64,000 nucleotides of DNA from Hyphomicrobiaceae bacterium (GCA_020638055.1 JACKJH010000004.1:375501-439500), one strand, 5' to 3'. Numbered from the stretch's first letter, positions 19,244-28,256 are shown. Made by a program: numbers and translations. Notes: generated by a model not told the origin, from the letters alone.

Positions 19244-19684
19244 TTACGCCTCGTCGCGGCTTGGTTCGCCGGCTTCGTCTTCGCCGGTTTCAAGCCAGGT
19301 GATGTTGTGGGGCCAGGAGGCATGGCTCATGGGCCATCCTTCGGCGACACCAGTGGCAATCGCCAGAATATCTTCTGGATCATATGGTTTGCCAATCGCG
19401 CACCGCGCCGAGCCGTAATCCTGTTCGGTTTCGGCCAACTGTCCGCTGGCAATCAATACAAAGCACGAACCCTTTCTGCTGAGGTGGTTGGCCACGGATG
19501 CGCCTGTCGGACCGTCGGCAAGATCGAGGTCGACAATGGCAAATTCGGGATTGGCTTCTGTCCCCTTCTCAATCGCCGTCGTGCTTTCGGAGAAAGGTCC
19601 AATAACGTTATGTCCGGCGTGTTCCAGCTCGTCTGTCAGCATCATTGCGACCATCACATTGTCTTCGACGATCAACACATTCAT
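19244..19684 (-). CDS. Stand-alone response regulator receiver protein
   Basis: A 146-residue single receiver domain: MNVLIVEDN with the acidic pair, phospho-acceptor Asp within FAIVDLDLADG, and conserved Lys in AIGKPYDPEDI. The last 25 residues form a Glu/Asp-rich tail with no output domain. CheY-like proteins of this kind pass phosphoryl groups or act by binding partners. It lies 185 bases downstream of, and in the same direction as, the KaiC-like and HWE-kinase genes. It is therefore the natural candidate target of that kinase, although separate transcription is possible. Confidence 0.88.
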   Translation of the reverse strand: MNVLIVEDNVMVAMMLTDELEHAGHNVIGPFSESTTAIEKGTEANPEFAIVDLDLADGPTGASVANHLSRKGSCFVLIASGQLAETEQDYGSARCAIGKPYDPEDILAIATGVAEGWPMSHASWPHNITWLETGEDEAGEPSRDEA

Positions 19685-19869
19685 TTGCGACCTTCTTGTC
19701 TGCCACGATGAAAGCGGCCCCCGCGTTTTTCATGTTTGAACCGGTACGCGTCTGCGCGGTTCAGGCTTGAGCCCGGTCACCCTTCTTGTAATCGCTGACG
19801 GGCTCCAGACTTTTGATGCCCGCCAGGTTTTTCACGACCCTACCGCTGCACACTTCGGCCAAAAATAGT

Positions 19870-20898
19870 CTATGTGCGCCTGGAGCTCTTGATCTTGAAT
19901 TTGAAAATCAAGCCGGCAGGGTCATAATCGAAAGCGGCAACTCCGCCAAGCTGCAATGCACTGGCCTCAATAAAACGTGTGCCATAATTTCGGGTTTTTG
20001 GTTGCACGACTGCAGGCCCGTTGATTTCCCGCCACTCCAGCGCTGTTTCGGTTTCGTCCACAACGCGCCATGAAATATGAACCTGGCCACCGGGCACTGT
20101 GAGTGAACCATATTTCATTGCGTTGGTGGCAAGTTCGTTCAGAACGAGGGAGAGCGTGAAAGCGGCGCTGGGATCGATCTCTAGGTCTGGTCCCTGCAAC
20201 ACAAGCTGTTCAAATTCACTGTCGACCACGGGAGAAAGAACCCGCAGGCACAATTCGCGCAGCGTTCGGCGCATGGGATCTTCAGCGCGTAAAATTTCTT
20301 GTACGCCCACCAGGGCATTTGCGCGCCCGTCGAAGCGTTGCTTGAATCCATTGAGGTCTTCACTTTGGCGTAACGACATTCGATAGATCGCCATGAACGT
20401 TGCCAGCGTATTCTTCAGCCGGTGGTTTAATTCCCGCCGCAGTTCCGCCTGGGTTTCGATCTGGTCGCGCAGGTCGAGCTGGCGGCGCCGTGCAATGAGT
20501 AGACTGCGTGTGGCGCTCCACAGTTCGATCTTTTTGGCAGGGCGTTCCAGTATAAGCATGACACTGCGCGCCAGTTCCGCGCGCAGTCCGATTGCGAATT
20601 CGCTCCCTGTAAATTCAGAATCCAGGATCATCAAAACCGGTAGCTGAGACCACGACGGCTGTGAATGCAAAAATGATTTCAAAAGTGTGAGGAAATTGAT
20701 CGACAGAGCCTCCTGGGTACAAACGAGGATCGATCCGTCACGAACGGTTTCCAGGCTATCTTCGTTGAGCAGGTGGACCTCAGCCAGCAATTCTTCGGAA
20801 AAAAAATGCCCCAGATAATCTGCATCTCGACGAAATGGCGCACGCAGGCAAATCTGCAGGCTGTTGGACGATGTATGGCTGTCGGCGAGACTGGACAC
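19870..20898 (-). CDS. HWE-type histidine kinase paired with KaiC-like protein
   Basis: A 342-residue soluble kinase. Residues 1-145 form an alpha/beta region without a clear phospho-acceptor, resembling a degenerate receiver. Residues 148 onward contain the phospho-acceptor His in RRELNHRLKNTLATFMA and an HWE/HisKA_2 ATPase domain (LVLNELATNAMKYGSL, the W-x-E in ALEWREINGPAV, and YGTRFIEASALQLGG). There is no PAS or membrane segment, so input probably comes from the KaiC-like partner encoded 6 bases upstream, with which it must be co-transcribed. Coupling of KaiC-like ATPases to histidine kinases is known in other bacteria; this pair's output is unknown. Confidence 0.88.
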   Translation of the reverse strand: MSSLADSHTSSNSLQICLRAPFRRDADYLGHFFSEELLAEVHLLNEDSLETVRDGSILVCTQEALSINFLTLLKSFLHSQPSWSQLPVLMILDSEFTGSEFAIGLRAELARSVMLILERPAKKIELWSATRSLLIARRRQLDLRDQIETQAELRRELNHRLKNTLATFMAIYRMSLRQSEDLNGFKQRFDGRANALVGVQEILRAEDPMRRTLRELCLRVLSPVVDSEFEQLVLQGPDLEIDPSAAFTLSLVLNELATNAMKYGSLTVPGGQVHISWRVVDETETALEWREINGPAVVQPKTRNYGTRFIEASALQLGGVAAFDYDPAGLIFKFKIKSSRRT

Positions 20899-20904
20899 GC
20901 GTTG

Positions 20905-22362
20905 CTATTCTAATGGACCACCGCCGACACCTGGCGGAGGCGGGTTGAACTCCGTGACGGATATGCCCTCTGTCCCGATGTCGAACTCGCGAACTTCGAG
21001 GTCGTGGGGGCCGTGTCGCTTTTTCACTACTGTGATCGTTCTTCTAATGATACCCGGCCATTCATACATGCGCAAAAGCAGCACCGAATCGCCTAGGAAG
21101 CTGACATCGAGATCGGTGTGGTAACTGTTGCCCAGCAAGCCGTGTTGCGCGACGACCAGAAGGCTCAAAACACCTTTTCTCGCGATGTATTTCAACAATG
21201 AGTGCATGTGGGTGATGGCCAGTGAACTCTCTGGCAGGGCAGCCAGATAGCCAGTCAGGCTGTCGATCATGACAACCCTGACTTTATGTTCTTCGAGTGT
21301 GTCCATCACGAGGTTGGAAAACTCTCCCGGCGACAAGTCCGTGGGGTTGAAGTCGCGAATGTGCAGCCGGCCTTGTTCATAGTAGCCGCGCAATTCGATG
21401 CCCAGGCCCTCGCAGCGACGAAAGAACGTCTCCAACCGCTCCTCGAACAAATAGACCGCCACCTGTTCACCACGGTCCAGCGCTGCTTTCACGTACAGTG
21501 ACGCGAGCGTGCTTTTGCCGGTACCCGACTGACCAATGACCATGGCGGTGGTGCCACCTTCCAGGCCCCCGCCGAGCATTTCATCCAGCTTTGCGATGTC
21601 GCTTTTAATAAGATCCTGATGGCCATCGCTCTGCTCAGGTTGCAACGCGGGAACAATGCGCGGGAACACGAGTACGCCTGAACCCTTGCGGATGGCGATA
21701 TCATGCAAGCCATCGCGCGTTGGCGAGCCACGCAGCTTTTTGACCTCGACCCGGCGGTGCGCGATGCCGTATTTCGGCAGCATCTTCTCCAGCCGAATAA
21801 TGCCATGAGCGATATTTTCGAGTTGGTCCTCACCCTGGGTGTCGCAATCTGCATCACGGTGCTCGGTGTCGATCAGCAACGTGGTGATGCCACGATCGTT
21901 GAGGAACTTCTTGAAGCCCAGGATCTCCTTGCGGAATCGCGTGGTGTTGGCAGCGAGAAGCCGGATTTCCAGAAGGGAATCGTAGACAATGCGTGTGGGC
22001 TTGTGGTTGGCGATAGCTTCCTGAATTTTATCGCGCGTCCTGTCCAACCTCAGTTCCGCAGATTGGAAAATCGTTTGCTCGTCCTGGTCGAGCAACGTTT
22101 CGCTCGTCGAGAGAGACTGAATATTTATCGAACTGATGTCCCAGTCGTGAGATGCGGCGATCTCGCGCAATTCCTCTTCCGACTGTGACAGCGAAACATA
22201 AAGCACTTTTTCGTCGTTTCGAATGCCTTCCATCAAGAACTGCAAGGCAGCGGTAGTTTTGCCCGTTCCAGCCTCACCTCTGAGAAGATAAAGCCTGCCC
22301 GACGGCAGTCCGCCGCCGAGAATTCTGTCCAAACCGGTTATGCCCGTTCCCAATCTCTGCAA
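20905..22362 (-). CDS. KaiC-like double-domain RecA-superfamily ATPase
   Basis: A 485-residue protein with two KaiC domains. CI has Walker A GEAGTGKTT near residue 30, a catalytic Glu-rich QSEEE and Walker B-like RIVYDSLLEIRLL. CII has Walker A GQSGTGKST near 280, LFEERLETFFRRCEGLGI and Walker B VRVVMIDSLTGYLA. The tail ends in a Pro/Gly-rich segment. In cyanobacteria KaiC is the phosphorylating clock ATPase. Here no kaiA or kaiB is present in the window, and the gene heads an operon with an HWE kinase, so a timing or stress-signalling role is an inference. A sigma-EcfG-type promoter (N17) lies about 155 bases upstream. Confidence 0.92.
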   Translation of the reverse strand: MQRLGTGITGLDRILGGGLPSGRLYLLRGEAGTGKTTAALQFLMEGIRNDEKVLYVSLSQSEEELREIAASHDWDISSINIQSLSTSETLLDQDEQTIFQSAELRLDRTRDKIQEAIANHKPTRIVYDSLLEIRLLAANTTRFRKEILGFKKFLNDRGITTLLIDTEHRDADCDTQGEDQLENIAHGIIRLEKMLPKYGIAHRRVEVKKLRGSPTRDGLHDIAIRKGSGVLVFPRIVPALQPEQSDGHQDLIKSDIAKLDEMLGGGLEGGTTAMVIGQSGTGKSTLASLYVKAALDRGEQVAVYLFEERLETFFRRCEGLGIELRGYYEQGRLHIRDFNPTDLSPGEFSNLVMDTLEEHKVRVVMIDSLTGYLAALPESSLAITHMHSLLKYIARKGVLSLLVVAQHGLLGNSYHTDLDVSFLGDSVLLLRMYEWPGIIRRTITVVKKRHGPHDLEVREFDIGTEGISVTEFNPPPPGVGGGPLE

Positions 22363-22771
22363 GTTATTCTGGCCCCTTTAAAAATTGTCTTTGTCTTGTT
22401 GTGAAAGCGAAGTCCACGACCGTGGAAAGACAAGGCAGATCGCCAATAGTGGGATTTGCCTTGAACCCATCAAGAATTGCTTTGAACAAGCGTGGCCCTT
22501 GTTTCTGCTTTAGAAGAACGCAGGCTTGGCACGGCGGGTTCCATCTGCGACACGCAATTCCCTGGTACAGGTGGGAGCCGAGCAGAAGATCGGTGTCGCC
22601 CCACCGCAAACCGCCAAGACATATCGTGAACATCGTCAATGCTTTTTGGTGCCGGACCATGATTCGCCGTGGGCACAAGTGGCAGAATGATCCTGATATA
22701 ACGCACGGCGCTCTAACTCACATTCATCCACGGCTGTGGAAATGCGGTGATAACCGCGTGGGGAACACAGC
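22363..22771. other. Divergent intergenic region between KaiC operon and Mla operon
   Basis: A possible sigma-EcfG promoter for the leftward operon lies at 22517-22542. A short remnant of the intergenic repeat (CGCACGGCGCTCTAA) is near 22697-22713. Open frames crossing this area look non-coding. Confidence 0.4.
22517..22542 (-). promoter_or_regulatory. Candidate sigma-EcfG promoter of the KaiC operon (N17)
   Basis: On the minus strand GGAAC (22542-22538) is followed by 17 bases and CGTT (22520-22517), matching the published alphaproteobacterial consensus GGAAC-N16/17-CGTT exactly. It points towards the KaiC-like gene, leaving a leader of about 150 bases. About one such match is expected by chance in the window, and N17 is the less common spacing here, so confidence is moderate. 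Confidence 0.5.
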
Positions 22772-24007
22772 ATGTCTCCTGGTTGTCGTGTAGGGATCAG
22801 TTGGACTTGGGAAAAAAAACGGGGGCGGGCCGTACAACTCGGCGCGACAAGTGTGTCAGAGCAGCACGCAAGTTGGGACATCCACGCTGATGCAGGTGAC
22901 GGAATTCTCGTCATTACTGCATCGGGTGCAATCACGATTCGCACGATAGGTGCCTTGCAGCGCTCGTTAAGCGAAAAGTTGCGCGAAGTCGTAACGCGCA
23001 AAGGCTTTGGCGACGCCTGCATAAACATGTCGGGCGTGGGCGTGTTGGATACCGCTGGGGCCTGGCTCGTTCACAAGACCGCCACGGAGCTGGAGCGTGC
23101 AGGCATGCGCGTGCTCTATGACAGCGTGCGCCCTGAGCACCGCAGTCTACTTGATGAAATAGCCAGCGGCCTGCTGGAACGTCACCCGCCGGCCAAAAAG
23201 CCTTCGATCTTTGCAAGCGCCTATGCTGGCCTGAATCGCGTCGCTGGTGCGGCAGGCTCACAGGCGCTCGACATCGTCGCTTACTTCGGACTGTTCGTCA
23301 CGGCGCTGGGACGGCTGCTACTTGCCCCGAGGCGCATGAGGCTAACCGCATTTGTGCATCATCTCGACCATGCCGGATTACGCGCGGCCCCGATCATTGC
23401 GCTGATCTGTTTCTTGATTGGTGCCGTTATCATGCAGCAGGCTGCGCTGCAACTCTCCTACTACGGTGCCGAAGTTTATTCCGTGAGCATGCTTGGCATG
23501 CTGGCGCTGCGCGAAGTGGGCGTGTTGTTGACGGTCGTTATGGTGGCGGGCCGCTCAGCCTCAGCCTTCACCGCGGAAATCGGTTCGATGAAGATGCGTG
23601 AGGAAATTGCGGCGATGCAGACGATCGGCATCGATCCGGTGGAGACATTGATTGTGCCGCGCATTCTGGCGCTGCTCGTCGCGGTGCCGCTGCTTACTTT
23701 TCTGGGTGACGTGATGTGCCTTGCCGGAGGTGCGGTTGTGGCCGTGTTCCACCTCGGGCAAGACCTGCCCAGTTATCTTGCACGCTTAGAGGAATCCATC
23801 GAGCTTCGACACTTCATGGCCGGCATGATCAAGACACCGTTCGCCGCGATCCTGATTGGGATCATAGGGTGTTCAGAGGGCATGAAGGTTGCTGGCAGTG
23901 CAGAGTCGCTGGGGCAGCATGTTACGAGCGCTGTCGTCAAGGCGATCTTCATCGTCATCATTTGCGGTGCGGCCTTGTCGATGTTCCTGGCCTCGATCGG
24001 GAGCTAA
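22772..24007 (+). CDS. MlaE-type ABC transporter permease with N-terminal STAS domain
   Basis: A 411-residue protein. Residues about 35-130 form a STAS-like domain (DGILVITASGAITIRTIGALQRSL ... INMSGVGVLDTAGAWLVHKT). The remainder is the MlaE/YrbE permease with five or six membrane helices and the family motifs FLIGAVIMQQAALQL, GREVGVLLTVVMVAGRSASAFTAEIG-like (here LREVGVLLTVVMVAGRSAS) and AMQTIGIDPVETLIVPRILA. In Gram-negative bacteria this permease moves phospholipids between the inner membrane and the MCE protein. ATG 22772 follows GGGGAAC; GTG 22853 would be nearer the STAS domain and cannot be excluded. It is first of a tight four-gene operon. Confidence 0.9.
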   Translation: MSPGCRVGISWTWEKKRGRAVQLGATSVSEQHASWDIHADAGDGILVITASGAITIRTIGALQRSLSEKLREVVTRKGFGDACINMSGVGVLDTAGAWLVHKTATELERAGMRVLYDSVRPEHRSLLDEIASGLLERHPPAKKPSIFASAYAGLNRVAGAAGSQALDIVAYFGLFVTALGRLLLAPRRMRLTAFVHHLDHAGLRAAPIIALICFLIGAVIMQQAALQLSYYGAEVYSVSMLGMLALREVGVLLTVVMVAGRSASAFTAEIGSMKMREEIAAMQTIGIDPVETLIVPRILALLVAVPLLTFLGDVMCLAGGAVVAVFHLGQDLPSYLARLEESIELRHFMAGMIKTPFAAILIGIIGCSEGMKVAGSAESLGQHVTSAVVKAIFIVIICGAALSMFLASIGS

Positions 24008-24011
24008 ACCC

Positions 24012-24842
24012 ATGCTACCGAAAAGGGATAATCCAGCCATCATGGAAACCGGTGCTGTCATCCGCGTTCGTGGTCTAAAGAAGCGATTTGGCGAGCACGT
24101 GGTTTATGACGGGCTGGACCTGGATGTCCACAAGGGTGAAGTGCTGGGAATCGTCGGTGGTTCGGGTCAGGGCAAATCAGTATTGCTTCGCTGCATCATG
24201 GGTCTGGAACCCTTCGAAGGTGGCAACATAGAGTTGCTCGGACGCGATACGTGCAAGCTCGATACAAAACTGCGTGCGGCAACCAACGCGCGCTGTGGCG
24301 TTCTTTTTCAGGATGGAGCGTTGTTTGGCGCACTCAACGTTCTGCAAAACATCCAGGTGCCGATGCGCGAACATTTCGATCTGCCGCAGCAGACAATGGA
24401 TGAGCTGGCCATGCTCAAGCTGGGCATGGTGGGCCTTCCCGAAATTGCCGCAACCAAGAAGCCATCGGAACTCTCCGGTGGAATGCGCAAGCGCGCCGGA
24501 CTGGCGCGGGCGCTGGCGCTCGATCCCGAAATTGTTTTTCTGGATGAGCCGACCGCGGGCCTGGACCCAATTGGTGCCGCCGCTTTCGATCAGTTGATTG
24601 CGCGCTTGCAGCGCATGCTGGGATTGACGGTTTACATGGTGACGCATGACCTGGACTCGATTTTCGCTATTTGCGATCGGGTAGCCGTGCTTGCGGAAAA
24701 GAGAATTGTGCGCGTGGGCGCACCGACCGAACTCCAGGCCAACCCTGACCACCCGTGGATAGAAGAGTATTTCAGGGGCGAACGGGCCAAGCGGCTGATG
24801 CCGAATTCCAACATTGTTATGTCCGCGGCGGAGGGAACTTGA
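24012..24842 (+). CDS. MlaF-type ABC transporter ATP-binding protein
   Basis: A 276-residue ATPase from ATG 24012, five bases after the permease stop; a longer reading from 23889 would overlap the permease and is unlikely. Walker A is GGSGQGKSV, the Q-loop follows at VLFQDGALFGAL, the signature is LSGGMRKRAGLARAL, Walker B is IVFLDEPTAGLDP and the switch His is in VYMVTHDLDS. The SGGMRKR signature and QDGALF are typical of MlaF/Ttg2A. It energises lipid transport by the adjacent permease and MCE protein. Its stop overlaps the next ATG by one base. Confidence 0.95.
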   Translation: MLPKRDNPAIMETGAVIRVRGLKKRFGEHVVYDGLDLDVHKGEVLGIVGGSGQGKSVLLRCIMGLEPFEGGNIELLGRDTCKLDTKLRAATNARCGVLFQDGALFGALNVLQNIQVPMREHFDLPQQTMDELAMLKLGMVGLPEIAATKKPSELSGGMRKRAGLARALALDPEIVFLDEPTAGLDPIGAAAFDQLIARLQRMLGLTVYMVTHDLDSIFAICDRVAVLAEKRIVRVGAPTELQANPDHPWIEEYFRGERAKRLMPNSNIVMSAAEGT

Positions 24843-25786
24843 TGGAAACCAGAGCCAACCACTTCATTGTCGGCGCATTTGTGCTCGGTTTGATTGCTGC
24901 GGCGTTCGGATTTGTCCATTGGATGGGCCGGCAGGACCTGACTGCTGACGTGACACGCTACCGCATATTGTTCCACGGGTCGGTTGCAGGCTTGCGGCCG
25001 GCGGGTGATGTACTTTTCAATGGCATCAAGGTGGGGAAAATCGACACTGTCGCCATTTACGCGCCTGATCCGCGGCAATCCGAAGTGATGGTGAGCGTGC
25101 AAAAAGGCGTGCCTGTACGCGAGGATTCACTTGCAAGCATTGCCCAAGTTGGAATTACGGGATTATCGGCGGTCCAGATATCCGCCGGTACACCGAATCA
25201 GCCGCTCGCCACGATCAAGCAAAAAAACGGATTTGCTGACATCAAAACGAATGCGGCGCTTTCGGGTTCAGTCATGGATGCGATGCCGGAGCTGCTGGCT
25301 AATGTGAACGCTTTTTTTGTGCGCCTCAATCAACTCGTTGCAAGTAACGAGGACACGTTGCAGAAATCCCTGGCCAGCCTTGCATCGTTCACGGCAGTGC
25401 TGGATTCCAACAAGGATGAGCTGGACAAAACGCTCAAGAATGTCAACGCAATAACTGAAAGTTTTCGTACTGCTGCGGCGCGACTTCAGAGTACAATTGA
25501 GCGAATCGATAGTGACTTGTCGGAGGACGATGAATCGATAGTCGTTCAGGCGAAGAAAACCATGGTCGCTTTGCGAGGTATCGCAGAAAAGCTTAATCAA
25601 ACTATCGACGGCAATGCTGAGAAGCTCACTCAGACTGCAACACATAGTTTCCAGGAATTGGCGCAGCTTGCAAAGGATGGACGGCGTGTGGTGCGCGGAC
25701 TGGATCGGCTTCTTGAGAAAGTCGACCGAGATCCGCAAAGCCTCCTGTTTGGCTCGACGACGGTGAAGCCATATCAACCTCAGTGA
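24842..25786 (+). CDS. MCE-family (MlaD) substrate-binding protein
   Basis: A 314-residue protein from ATG 24842, preceded by GGAGGG. It has one N-terminal membrane anchor (HFIVGAFVLGLIAAAFGFVHW, about residues 7-27) and an MCE domain at about 40-120 with VAGLRPAGDVLFNGIKVGKI and ITGLSAVQISAGTP. A long helical periplasmic region follows at 140-310 (many repeated SLASL/LDKTLK/ERIDSDL heptad-like segments), as in MCE proteins that form a tunnel. It carries lipids across the periplasm for the Mla system encoded by the neighbouring genes. Confidence 0.93.
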   Translation: METRANHFIVGAFVLGLIAAAFGFVHWMGRQDLTADVTRYRILFHGSVAGLRPAGDVLFNGIKVGKIDTVAIYAPDPRQSEVMVSVQKGVPVREDSLASIAQVGITGLSAVQISAGTPNQPLATIKQKNGFADIKTNAALSGSVMDAMPELLANVNAFFVRLNQLVASNEDTLQKSLASLASFTAVLDSNKDELDKTLKNVNAITESFRTAAARLQSTIERIDSDLSEDDESIVVQAKKTMVALRGIAEKLNQTIDGNAEKLTQTATHSFQELAQLAKDGRRVVRGLDRLLEKVDRDPQSLLFGSTTVKPYQPQ

Positions 25787-25828
25787 TTGGCTGTCGGGGG
25801 CAGAGGCACGCAGAATAAGGGATAGCGC

Positions 25829-26569
25829 ATGAGGGGAATGAAAAGCGCCCGAGCGTCCGTTCTGCTGATTGCAGGGCTGGTGGCGGGCTGTGCTCCGATG
25901 GGTGGGCTCACAACCGGTGCAATGGCGCCTCGTGTTTTTGATCTTTCAGCCGGCAGCAACATGGCCGGCGGATCTCACGCGGTATCGGCACGGTTGCAAA
26001 AGCTGCAAATCGTTGTCGACGAACCGACAGCCGTCAGATCCCTCGATGGCGACATGATCCTCGTTGCCATGTCGAGTGCAGAGATCACGTCGCTTGCCAA
26101 GGCAACCTGGAGTGACCGGCTTCCGCGATTGGTGCAGGCGCGCATGATCGAGGCGCTTTCGGCGGGACAGGTATTCAAGTCTGTCGGTAGCGGTGACAGC
26201 AAGGCGTCGGCGGATATCGTCATCTCTGGCGAGCTTCGCGCGTTCCAGATCGAAGCCATTCCTGGCAACGATGTCGCACGCGTTGCAATCAATGTTCGTC
26301 TCATTGATGATCGCTCGGCTAAGGTCGTCGCAAGCCGCTTATTTAATGTGTCCCGTGAAGTTGGGGAAAAGACGACCGATGCCAGTGTGGTCGCGCTTAA
26401 TGACGCCTTTAGCGATGTGCTCGGCCAGATCACCGATTGGAGCATAGCGACACTTGATCCCAAGGCGACGCGTGCGAAGCTGCGCCCCATCGTTCCAGCG
26501 CCGGAATCGGGGGCAACACGTTCCAAACATCCAGGGCTCGTGAGCCAATACGACCCAAGTAAGTCCTGA
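25829..26569 (+). CDS. ABC-type transport auxiliary lipoprotein (PqiC/YmbA-like)
   Basis: A 246-residue lipoprotein with a basic start, a hydrophobic core and lipobox LVAGC (Cys at about residue 21). The mature part matches the transport-auxiliary lipoprotein family that accompanies MCE systems: RLQKLQIVVDEPTAVRSLDG, WSDRLPRLVQARMIEAL and ADIVISGELRAFQIEA are characteristic. It probably sits on the inner face of the outer membrane, where it would contact the MlaD-type protein. It is the last gene of the operon, 42 bases after mlaD-like. Confidence 0.88.
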   Translation: MRGMKSARASVLLIAGLVAGCAPMGGLTTGAMAPRVFDLSAGSNMAGGSHAVSARLQKLQIVVDEPTAVRSLDGDMILVAMSSAEITSLAKATWSDRLPRLVQARMIEALSAGQVFKSVGSGDSKASADIVISGELRAFQIEAIPGNDVARVAINVRLIDDRSAKVVASRLFNVSREVGEKTTDASVVALNDAFSDVLGQITDWSIATLDPKATRAKLRPIVPAPESGATRSKHPGLVSQYDPSKS

Positions 26570-26951
26570 TCAAAAACGCAGCTATCGTGCCGTCTTCGCT
26601 TGTTGCCAGCGCTGCGGAATGAAAAGTCCCAACGGGCTGGGAACTTTGGATGCCGCGCACGGTTTATTGTTCGAAATGAACCAGAGGTTTGGTGTGGCGG
26701 CGTGTACTGTGCTCTTCATAATGGACAATTGGGCAACTTGCCTGCCATTTCTGAAATCCATTGTGCGAAGTCGTTATCGCACGGCGCTCTAGCTTCTTGT
26801 TTGGTCGCATTTTCTTCGACGAACCGGCGTCCACTTCGTCGGAAAATGCTCTCGCTTTTTGTTTGGTCGCATTTTCTTCGACGAACCGGTGCCCACTTCG
26901 TCGGAAAATGCTCTAGGCTGCCACGGCTGACTTTGTTGTTGGGGTGATCGA
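26570..26951. other. Intergenic region with repeat copies
   Basis: The first 200 bases show nothing I can identify as a gene. From about 26775 the sequence is repeat DNA, listed separately, reaching almost to the next gene. Confidence 0.4.
26775..26916. repeat. Palindromic repeat with module B duplicated in tandem
   Basis: A remnant of module A (CGCACGGCGCTCTAG) is followed by two consecutive module B copies, each running from GCATTTTCTTCGACGAACCG to CACTTCGTCGGAAAATGCTC. The two copies differ by one or two bases at the loop. Confidence 0.9.
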
Positions 26952-28001
26952 ATGAAGATCGCAGTGTGTGCGTCCTGTGGCAGTAACGTCTACTTCGAAA
27001 ACGTAACGTGCCTACGCTGTGGGCACGCGCTTGGGTTTGATAGTAGCAGAACCGAACTGATTACGATGGAGCCGAGTGCGGACAGCGGCCTCTATCGTGA
27101 AATCGGGAAAGGCAAGCCGCAAAGGCTGGTGCGCTATTGTAGCAACGCGGCGCATGGCGCTTGCAACTGGCTTACTGGACCAGACGACACCAGCGGTCTT
27201 TGTGTTGCCTGCGATTTGAATCGCACGATACCCAATCTGTCGAAAGCTTCTGCCCTGGAAGCCTGGCAGGAATTTGAGCGGGCGAAAAAGCGGCTGGTTT
27301 ACCAATTGTTGCGCTTTGGTCTGCCCCTTGACGGCGCAAGCGTGGGCAAGGGGCGCCTTACATTTGATTTTGGACTTGGCACATCCACCGGGCATCTCGA
27401 CGGTGTGATCAGCGTTGACATGAAAGAGGCCGACGACGTCTGGCGCGAGCAGCAGCGCAAGTTGTTTGAGGAACCCTACCGGACATTGCTCGGCCATCTC
27501 AGGCATGAAAGCGGTCACTTCTATTGGATGCTTCTGGTCGACGGGACCCCGGCTATTGAGGGTTTTCGTTCGTTGTTCGGCGATGACCGTATCGACTATA
27601 AGACAGCGCTGGAGCAGTATCACAACCAGGGGGCAGGACCGGAATGGGAACTCCATAATGTTTCGGCCTACGCTGCTGCCCACCCATGGGAGGACTGGGC
27701 GGAAACCTGGGCGCATTACCTCCACATGATCGACGCATTGGAAACTGCGGAGGCGTGGGGGTTGGAACCACGGGCGAGCGGTTTGAAGTTCGGTTCAATC
27801 TGGCCGTTCCGAACCTACGATGTTTACCGCAAGGAAACGTTCCAGGCGCTGCTGGAAAGATGGGTGCCGCTGACACTGGCGTTAAACAGTCTGAGCCGCA
27901 GCATGGGGCATATCGACTTTTATCCTTTTGTGCTGACGCCTGACGTGAGCAAGAAGCTGGAGTTCGTTCACAACGTAATCCGCAATAGTCACAATAAATG
28001 A
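26952..28001 (+). CDS. Zinc-ribbon putative zinc-binding metallopeptidase
   Basis: A 349-residue protein. The N-terminus has a zinc ribbon (CASCGSNVYFENVTCLRCG, with CxxC pairs at residues 5-8 and 18-21) and a further Cys-rich part (CSNAAHGACNWL ... CVACDL). The peptidase-like domain carries HESGH at about residues 184-188, an HExxH zinc motif, followed by WEDWAETWAHYLHMIDAL, whose Glu and His residues fit a third ligand and catalytic environment. This layout matches the putative zinc-binding metallopeptidase family (Peptidase_Mx-like). No signal peptide is visible, so it is probably cytoplasmic. The substrate is unknown and it stands as a single gene between repeats. Confidence 0.85.
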   Translation: MKIAVCASCGSNVYFENVTCLRCGHALGFDSSRTELITMEPSADSGLYREIGKGKPQRLVRYCSNAAHGACNWLTGPDDTSGLCVACDLNRTIPNLSKASALEAWQEFERAKKRLVYQLLRFGLPLDGASVGKGRLTFDFGLGTSTGHLDGVISVDMKEADDVWREQQRKLFEEPYRTLLGHLRHESGHFYWMLLVDGTPAIEGFRSLFGDDRIDYKTALEQYHNQGAGPEWELHNVSAYAAAHPWEDWAETWAHYLHMIDALETAEAWGLEPRASGLKFGSIWPFRTYDVYRKETFQALLERWVPLTLALNSLSRSMGHIDFYPFVLTPDVSKKLEFVHNVIRNSHNK

Positions 28002-28049
28002 ATTTGGATCCTCAATTTTCGGCCACCTTCCCTCCCGCCTTTTAATCAG

Positions 28050-28256
28050 GCACTTGAGCACCGATCCGGTGGAATCGGATCGGCGCTCTAGCTTTTTGTT
28101 TGGCCGCATTTTCTTCGACGAACCGGCGTACACTTCGGCTGAACATGCTCTAGATCGCGTTCACTTTTCATGGAATCGTGAACGCGCTCTATTTTCTTTT
28201 ATTTTGAGCATGTTCTTCACGCCGAACCGCGTACACTTCGGCTGAACATGCTCTAG
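28050..28256. repeat. Hybrid and second-subtype palindromic repeats
   Basis: Module A of the common subtype (CACCGATCCGGTGGAATCGG) leads into a module B whose left half is common-type (CATTTTCTTCGACGAACCGG) and right half second-type (CACTTCGGCTGAACATGCTC). A complete second-subtype copy (CGCGTTCACTTTTCATGGAA ... GAACATGCTCTAG) follows. The block ends just before the next gene. Confidence 0.9.

Noticed and set aside
22401..22793. 130-codon open frame on the plus strand
   Set aside because: Arg/His/Trp-rich sequence without motifs, overlapping a promoter region and the start of the permease gene.
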